Of a stretch of 64,000 nucleotides of DNA, positions 57,641 through 64,000 are shown piece by piece. The stretch's first letter is position 1. Every line of letters begins with the position of its first letter. The DNA is taken from positions 3,030,820 to 3,094,819 of the forward strand of contig JARCOQ010000025.1 of the NCBI GenBank assembly GCA_029207755.1. The letters run 5' to 3'. Origin of the DNA: Chamaea fasciata. Lineage: Eukaryota > Chordata > Aves > Passeriformes > Sylviidae. The notes below the pieces were generated by a model. The model was not told the origin of the DNA and did not search any database. It saw only the letters and a program-made list of their open reading frames with translations. The translations under genes and the position numbers were made by a program.

Positions 57641-59701
57641 AGCGGCGGCAGGGGCTGGACGGCGTTGGGTGACCCGGGCCTCTCGGGTGTCACCTCCTGC
57701 CCCTGCTCCCTCCAGCTCCTTGCAGCAGTCCCTCTTGCTCCCCTTTTAATTTCAAACCGGGTGACAACCTCTCGGTGGGCGGGATGAGCCCTTAATTTTC
57801 CCCGATGGAAAATCCTGGAAGCTCAGGCGTGTATTTATCCCCTGGGCTGGCACGGGGCACATCCCTGCTCTCACAGCCTCCTCTGCCAGGGGATTCCACG
57901 GCTGACCTTGAAGGACCAGCACAGGCTGGCCTGGCTCAGGCAAGAGGTGAAGGGGTCGTGGCCGTTCTGCTGGAAAATCCCTGGATTTGGTGGGTTTGGC
58001 TTCCTGGATCACCCAGAGCATCCCAGCAGGAGACCTGTGGTTCATCCCACCCTGCTCATGCAGGACTCAGGAGGAAATCTCCTCGTTGGAGCTGTAAATC
58101 CAAGCCAGAACCTTCTCCCAAATATTTGAAAGTGCAGCTGGAATTCCCAGTGGGCAGCAGTGCTGCTTCTCCCATTGTTCTGCATTTTCCTCCCCGTTGC
58201 TGGAGTGTCCCATAAGTTCCCAGTGCACTGGGACATATCTGGGCTTGGAGGGGTTTTCCCTCTCTTTTTTGTTCCTTTCAGGATTGTATGAAACTATCCC
58301 AGCATCTCACTCTCAATTTCAATCATCTAGAGTTTGTATCCTGCCTGAGCCGAGTTTAATAAAAACCTGGGTGAGGTTCTCCCAGGAACCAATCCTGGTC
58401 ATTCCATGGGGCAAAGGAAGTGGGAACAGTGTGGCTGGGCAGGATTTGGGGATCAAAGCACACTGGAAATCAAACCTCCAGTACTGTGGGCTCTGCACTT
58501 AGCTCAGAACCCACCGGCAGCAAACTTTGGGTGAATGTGGAATATTCAGCTGTATTTGATGGAGTATTCAGTCAGTATTAGTGGAAAAAAACCCCTGCTC
58601 TTAGTTTGAGGAGGAGAAGAGGTATTCCATAAAAATCAAATCAGTGGGAATATCTGCTTTGGAGCCAGCTCAGCCTTTGTGATCCAGTTAAACCCAGCTC
58701 TTGGGATGAGGCTGCACCACCACAAAGCGATATAAATCCGCACCATCGGGCAGGTCATTTATTATCAGGGAAAATTAATAACAAATTATCGCAGATAATT
58801 AATTCTGGCTGCTCTTCCCAGCCCCCCTTGCCATCACCCTGCCTTGCTGTGCTGGATATCCTTTGGAGCTGTTCCCCAGTGCCGCCATGGATGCAGATTT
58901 TGGGGACAGAGCACCCCTTTGATGAGTTGTTGTTTAGGTGGTGTTGTTTAGGTGACAGAGAGCTGGCAGTGGTGACAGCCCAACCAGGGATTTGACAGAT
59001 TCCAAGACATCCTATCCATGGAACATATATCTTCCACGGTGCAGGATTTTATTTATTTTTAAGCCTAAAATACTTTCCTGCGGGACAGGGGTGGTGTTTT
59101 GCCTCCTGTGTGGTGACAACGCTCAAATTCCACCTCCCCTGTCCAATTACTGTCACCTCTGACATTTCAGGGGCTGCTCTTGGGGTGGGAATCCTCTCCC
59201 AATGACTGACAGCTCATTTCCTCCTAATCCTCCTATTTTCACGCAGCCTCCCAGCCCCTCTGGCCTACTCTGCTTTATTTTTGGAAGCTCTTCATGGCTG
59301 GGGTCCCAGTTTTGCTGCAGCTTTAGGCTGGCCCCTGCGAGGGCCGAGCTCTAATCTAATCTGGGGAATGTGGCAGCGAGGCTCCCCCAGCTGCTGCCCG
59401 GCTCCTTCTAGGGCAGTGCCTGGAACAGCCACGATCCTCCCTCCACTGCAGCCAAAAATATAAAAGGGCACCACGGAGCTGCTGCGGCGGGGCTGGGGGT
59501 GGGTGAGGGCTCTGGTGGCTTTGGGGGCTGTTTGTGACCCCCAAACGTGTCCCCAGGGGCTCAGGAGGGGCCTCCCGGCAGCACCCAGGGGACCCCAAAT
59601 TGTGCACCTGCCAGCCAGAGTTTGTATTGATGTTCCCCTCCAGCTGCCCCTGTCCCCAGTGATTTCATCTTTTATCCAGTTGGCTCTGAATTTGTTCATA
59701 A
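57641..59701. other. No gene seen upstream of APOBEC2
   Basis: TSPO2 would be the next gene by human synteny, but I see no exon resembling it. The stretch is unique non-coding DNA. Confidence 0.45.
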
Positions 59702-60140
59702 AATCCCAGGATCGCGGCGTTGGAAAATCCCTCCAGGATCATCGAGTCCAAGATGTTCCCAATGCCCACCCTGAGCACTCAGTGCCACCCCCAGGTGACA
59801 CCTCCAGGACTCCAAACCTCCCTGGGCACTTCCAAGGCCTGGCCGTCCTTTCCATGAGGAAACTCCTGCTGGAATTCCAACCTGAGCCTCCCCCGGCCCA
59901 GCCTGAGGCCGTTCCCTCTCCTCCTGTCCCTGTTCCCTGGGATGAGATCCCAAATCCCCCCCGGCTGTCCCCTCCTGGCAGGGAGTTGTGCAGAGCCAGA
60001 AATTCCCCCTGAGCTCCTGTTCTCCAGGCTGAGCCCCTTCCCAGCTCCCACGGGATCCTCCAGCCCCTTCCCAGCTCCCTCGGGATCCTCCAGCCCCTTC
60101 CCAGCTCCCTCGGGATCCTCCAGACCCTTCCCCACTCAGG
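59702..60140 (-). mobile_element. CR1 LINE 3' fragment
   Basis: Reverse CR1 of a subfamily with GGATCATCGAGTCCAAGATG, CTCCCTGGGCACTTCCAAGG, GAGGCCGTTCCCTCTCCTCC and TCTCCAGGCTGAGCCCCTTC. It ends in a 30-bp triplication. Confidence 0.75.
60028..60130. repeat. 30-bp triplication inside a CR1 remnant
   Basis: CCCCTTCCCAGCTCCC then GGGATCCTCCAG, three copies. Confidence 0.85.
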
Positions 60141-60399
60141 GGACACAGGGGACACACAGGGCAGGGCTCAGGGACAGCGTGTGCTGGCAGAAGCTTCCAG
60201 GCTTCGCTGGAGTTTTGGATATTGAGGATCCTGCATCCCTCCCAGCCCAGAGAGGCTTTCCCAGTGACTTTAGAGGCGCCTCCGATGGTTTTTATCCCCG
60301 AACAGGGCTCTCTGCTGTGTCCCCCGCCCCTCTCCCGGCAGCAGGAATTCCCGGGGTTAACCTGGCTCTTCCCTCTCCCCATCACCCACAGCCGCCTGC

Positions 60400-60625
60400 C
60401 GCAGGCCGTGCCAGGAGCACGGAGCTTTTATGGCACCGTGGGGCCCGAGGAACATTTCGGGCTGGATGCGAGAGTGACATGAGAGCCTGGCCCGGTGAGT
60501 CACGGCTCAGCCGCGCTCTAATGCCGAGGGGACAGCTGGTGGCACTAACAAACGTCTCCCTGGAGACATTGTCTGGCAGCCGGCCCCCGCCGGCTTTTTC
60601 CAGCTGTAACCACGGGACAAATAAA
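60400..60625. promoter_or_regulatory. Candidate upstream enhancer
   Basis: Contains GTGAGTCACGG (AP-1/MARE-like) and two CAGCTG E-boxes (CAGCTGGTGGC near 60533 and CCAGCTGTAACC near 60600), with no repeats. It lies about 3 kb upstream of APOBEC2. Motif-based guess only. Confidence 0.2.
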
Positions 60626-61219
60626 TAAACAAACACCGACAGCTTCCCTTCCTTCCTCCCTTCCTTCGGGGTTCTCACCTGTCCTCTCCTGCTGCCTCAG
60701 GTCCAGGGAGGTTTCAAGGAGGGCTGGAGCCCCTCCTGTGCCGCGGGGTTGAGCCGGGCAGTGCCCAAAATCCTGGTGAGAGATGCTCCGGCTGTGCTGA
60801 GCCCCAGGTGAGGGATGTTCTCACCTCTGTACCTGCCTCATCCTCCCTGCCCAACCCTCGCTGGCTCTCCATTCCCGGCCTGGCACACGAGGAGCCTTGG
60901 CAGGCGCTGCTGCCTCCCCAATTAATTCCAAGCCCAAGTGGGAGTTAATGACAGCTCCCAGCAGGGCTGGAGCTCCTGCTGCAGCTTCCTGCGAGTAGAT
61001 CTGGGGGAAAGAGAGCCCCAGCCCTGCTGTAGCTGCTCCAAGCACAGGAATTCCTCTCCTGCAGCACCCGGAGCCGGGGCAGGGCCTGGCGGAGCCCTGT
61101 GTCACCTGCAGGGAGGTGACAAACCCTGGCTGGCACCTCGGTGGGTGCTTTGAACACGGCTGCAGGCAGCAGCAGAGCAGGGAAAGCTCTGTCCTGCTGC
61201 AGCCAGGGTGCTGGGGCAG

Positions 61220-61325
61220 CTGTGAGTTAGGGGGTAAGAGAGGGAAAGGAAAAAGGGGGGAAAGGAAAAAAGGGGAGAGGGAAAAAAAGGCGAAAGGGAA
61301 AAGAAAAGGGGAAGGGAAGGGGAGT
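61220..61325. repeat. Homopurine tract of about 100 bp
   Basis: Nearly uninterrupted A and G on the plus strand, with only a few pyrimidines. Could form triplex DNA. Confidence 0.85.
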
Positions 61326-61584
61326 TGGTTGTGCACAAATCCTGTGGCTGCAGCAGCCAGGGAGCGACTGCTGGGCCCGAGGGGCATTGTCAGTTTAATG
61401 GCAAATTCCTCCATCTCCTGAAGAGGGTGTCTGGGGTTTGGAGTTTGGAGTGAGGGACATCCCTGGAGAGGTGGCTCTGGGCTCCGGGTGCCACAGCCCC
61501 TGGAGCCATCAGGGCACATCCCTGGGCTGGGACACTGTGCCCATTCCAAAGGGAAATCTGGGCTTGGGGCGGGACAAACACGAG

Positions 61585-61705
61585 CTCGGACAGGGCTTGG
61601 ACCCACCTGGGCCACTGGGAGGTGTCCCTGACCTCGCAGAGGGTGGGATGGGATAATCCTTAAGTTCCCTTCCATCCCAAACCATTCCAGAATTCCAGGA
61701 TCCTG
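61585..61705 (+). mobile_element. CR1 LINE 3' end
   Basis: Sense CR1 end: GGGCTTGGACCCACCTGGGC, CTTAAGTTCCCTTCCATCCC, AAACCATTCCAGAATTCC. Confidence 0.65.
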
Positions 61706-63874
61706 GAAAACCAAGGCTGGTTTGGGGCTGTGCTGCACAGCCTGGGCAAGAAACCCTCCGGATGACTTTGAAATGTCATTAAAGTTATTTTTATGCAAGG
61801 GGGTTCAGTGTATCTGTTTGAACAGCAAATGCACCAAACGATGCTTTAAATATTAATACAGGAGGGTGTCTCACTGAATTTAATTTTCCCAATTGATTTC
61901 AGGCTGCTCTGGATAGGACAGGGAGGAGTATTTGCTATTTTTGCTGCCTGTGAGAAAAGGCAGGAGGCAAAGAAAAGCTCCTTCTGCACTTAGAGGTTGG
62001 CTTGGGAGGAGGAGAAACTGGAAGGGAAACAACAACAAGGCAGCCAGTCCCAGCAGCTGGGAAAATGGGGAGGGCAAACAGAGAGAGAAAAAAAAATCTA
62101 TTAATCCTAATTTCAGATTTTCCTTTGCCTGCAGGAAAAAAAAAAAAAAGTGGGAAGAGGAAATAGACCCAATTTATGAAAGCTGATCAAATATGCATTC
62201 ATCTATTTAATTGGAAATGTTATTAAAGAGTTGCAGGTATGAGCTGGATCTAGAGCCGCCAATTTAAATGTGATTTAAATAATTCTCTCCCCTTTCCAAA
62301 AGGAGATAAGGATTTCCTTTAATCCTTCCTGGCCTCTCTGCGTGGCCCTGCTCATCCCTGTTCCCTCAGGAGAGGATGGGCAGAGCCAAAATCAGCCTGA
62401 ACCCCCAAATCAGCCAGACCCCACCTTGGTTTGAGGGAGAGATAATTTACATTTGCCTGTCCTTTGGCATGAGGGAGACACAGGAGCTGTAAATAATTGC
62501 AGTGTTATTACAGAAAAGGAAGCCCTGAAGTGTTATAGGATTTCTTTCTTTATTTCTTTTCATTTTTTTCAGCAGCTTTTGATGTCCCCAGCGCTGCTGG
62601 CAGGGCTTTGTGGGGCTGCTCCAGAGCCTTTTCCTGCAGCTTTTCCTTGGAACAGCACAGCCCAGGGCTGGCAGCTGCCCTGGGGAGAGAAGTCCCGAGC
62701 CAGGGGGGAAAAATAACGGATCAAAAATGACAGAACCACCAAACTGTAGGAGGAACAACGAATTCCAGCTGCTCTCAGCTCCCGTTTCTCAGCTGCGCTG
62801 AGCCCCCAGCTCTGCCCAGGCTGCATCCAGGAACATTCAGCATCCCCCCAAATCCAGCTGGATTCCCAGAGCCAGGAATTGTCCTGCTCACCCCAGAGCT
62901 GGGCTGGTGGGACTGAGGAGCTCGTCACCCCAAGGGAAGGTGTCCCTGGGGACCTTTTGGGTTCCAAACCCACCCGGGCCATGCGCTCCCAGCCTGCCCC
63001 GGGAATGAACCCACCTGTGGGGCCTTCCCAAATCCCTTCCCTCGATCCCTTGAGCTTTTGGGAACCTCACCCCAAACCAGTGCAGCGAGAGTAACTCAGA
63101 TTTATTTATTTATTCTCCAAAAAACACGAACGGCTTGTTTGATTCGAAGCAAACACAATTTATGTTACAGCCCCAGCTGAGCCCTCCCACGCCCAATTAC
63201 AACCCCAATTACAACCCAAATTAATTACAGCCCCTATTACAGCCAGTGCCAGGAAGAAGATCCACGTGCCCCTTCTCTTTCCATTTAGTGCTTTTAGCAA
63301 TTAAAAATAACGTAAATTCTGTCTGGAGACTCCGGAGCTCAGGTTTCCAGGAAAAGGGACAGACCAGGATGAGTCCGTGCACCCCTTGTGTTTGACTCCT
63401 TCCCGTTCCTTTGGAATTCTCATCATTTTAACCTTTCCTGATTAATAACGGCATGGAAATGCTCCAGGATCAGGCACTTGCACTGCACCTGACAGCTTCT
63501 GCGCGGAGATTTTTTGCCAATTATATCATTAATTACAGCCTTCGAGGCACTGGGAGCAGGCTCACAAATATTACACGCTCTCGTGCGTCTGCACTTGAAA
63601 AAAGAACAAAATTAAGAGTTTTCTTCAAAGGCAACTGGTGTGGGTTTTTCAGCTCTGCTGAGGAATGGCACACCGAGGTGGGAGAGAGGAATTTCCTCCT
63701 GGGAGAAGCAGGGAGGGGAAGGAGTGGGGCGCTCCCCAAACATGGGGCAGAGCCCAATCTCCATCCACCAGCAGAACAAGACCCATCCCTGCTGGCAGAT
63801 AAAGAGCTAAAGCACAAACCAGGGCGTACAGGAACACGAAGCAACAGAACAAAGAGAAAGAAAAAAAAAAGAGT
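61706..63874. other. No gene seen
   Basis: AT-rich patches at 61.77-62.28 and 63.08-63.60 kb, the latter with repeated CAATTACAACCC units near 63193-63240. No exon supported. Confidence 0.5.
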
Positions 63875-64000
63875 CATTTATTTTTAAAAAATCAAGTAAT
63901 TTCTTTTAAAAATCCAAGTAATTAAAAAAAATCAAGTAATTTCTTTTAAAAAATCAAGTAATTATTTTTAAAAAAATTTAAAACCCCAAGTAATTTCTTT
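63875..64000. repeat. AT-rich tandem repeat running off the window
   Basis: About five units of AAAAATCAAGTAATTTCTTTT type. It continues past the right edge. Confidence 0.8.

Noticed and set aside
57641..64000. TSPO2 or UNC5CL exons expected by synteny
   Set aside because: No frame in this stretch resembles either protein; they may lie past the right edge or be lost.

Overview
The window is avian genomic DNA. Short CR1 LINE 3' ends are scattered on both strands, the genes have avian-type compact introns, and gene order and relative orientation match the vertebrate APOBEC2 - OARD1 - NFYA - TREML1 - TREM2 - TREM block (human chromosome 6p21). Species cannot be fixed from the sequence alone.

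Layout, left to right. 1-14.6 kb has no protein gene that I can support. It holds CR1 fragments, two large minisatellites (20-bp units at 1.1-1.4 kb, G-rich units at 11.5-12.6 kb), a CTCF-like site at 12.66 kb and AT-rich blocks. 14.7-21.2 kb (+) is a TREM/CD300-type inhibitory receptor with three V-type Ig exons, a neutral transmembrane segment and two ITIMs. 23.0-26.6 kb (+) is TREM2, with a lysine in its membrane segment. 27.2-28.6 kb (+) holds a decayed TREML1-like gene. 31.6-47.4 kb (-) is NFYA, the CCAAT-binding transcription factor subunit, with nine coding exons and a 3.2-kb 3' UTR. 47.2-48.1 kb is a CpG island acting as a head-to-head promoter for NFYA and OARD1. 48.3-51.2 kb (+) is OARD1, a macrodomain ADP-ribose deacylase. 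52.9-57.5 kb (-) is APOBEC2, a muscle-type member of the cytidine deaminase family. 57.6-64 kb has no recognised gene.

The myeloid receptors are a functional pair: an activating DAP12-type receptor (TREM2) beside an ITIM inhibitory receptor. NFYA, OARD1 and APOBEC2 are conserved neighbours unrelated in pathway.

The most unusual material is structural. Minisatellites lie right beside splice sites in several genes. In the three-Ig receptor the 5' splice site itself has been copied into a tandem array of six further consensus-like donors and one variant. NFYA has a minisatellite starting a few bases from a constitutive donor. Two inverted copies of one LTR-like repeat sit in introns of the receptor and of APOBEC2. 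All exon coordinates were read by eye from splice consensus, phase and protein similarity; no search or alignment program was run.
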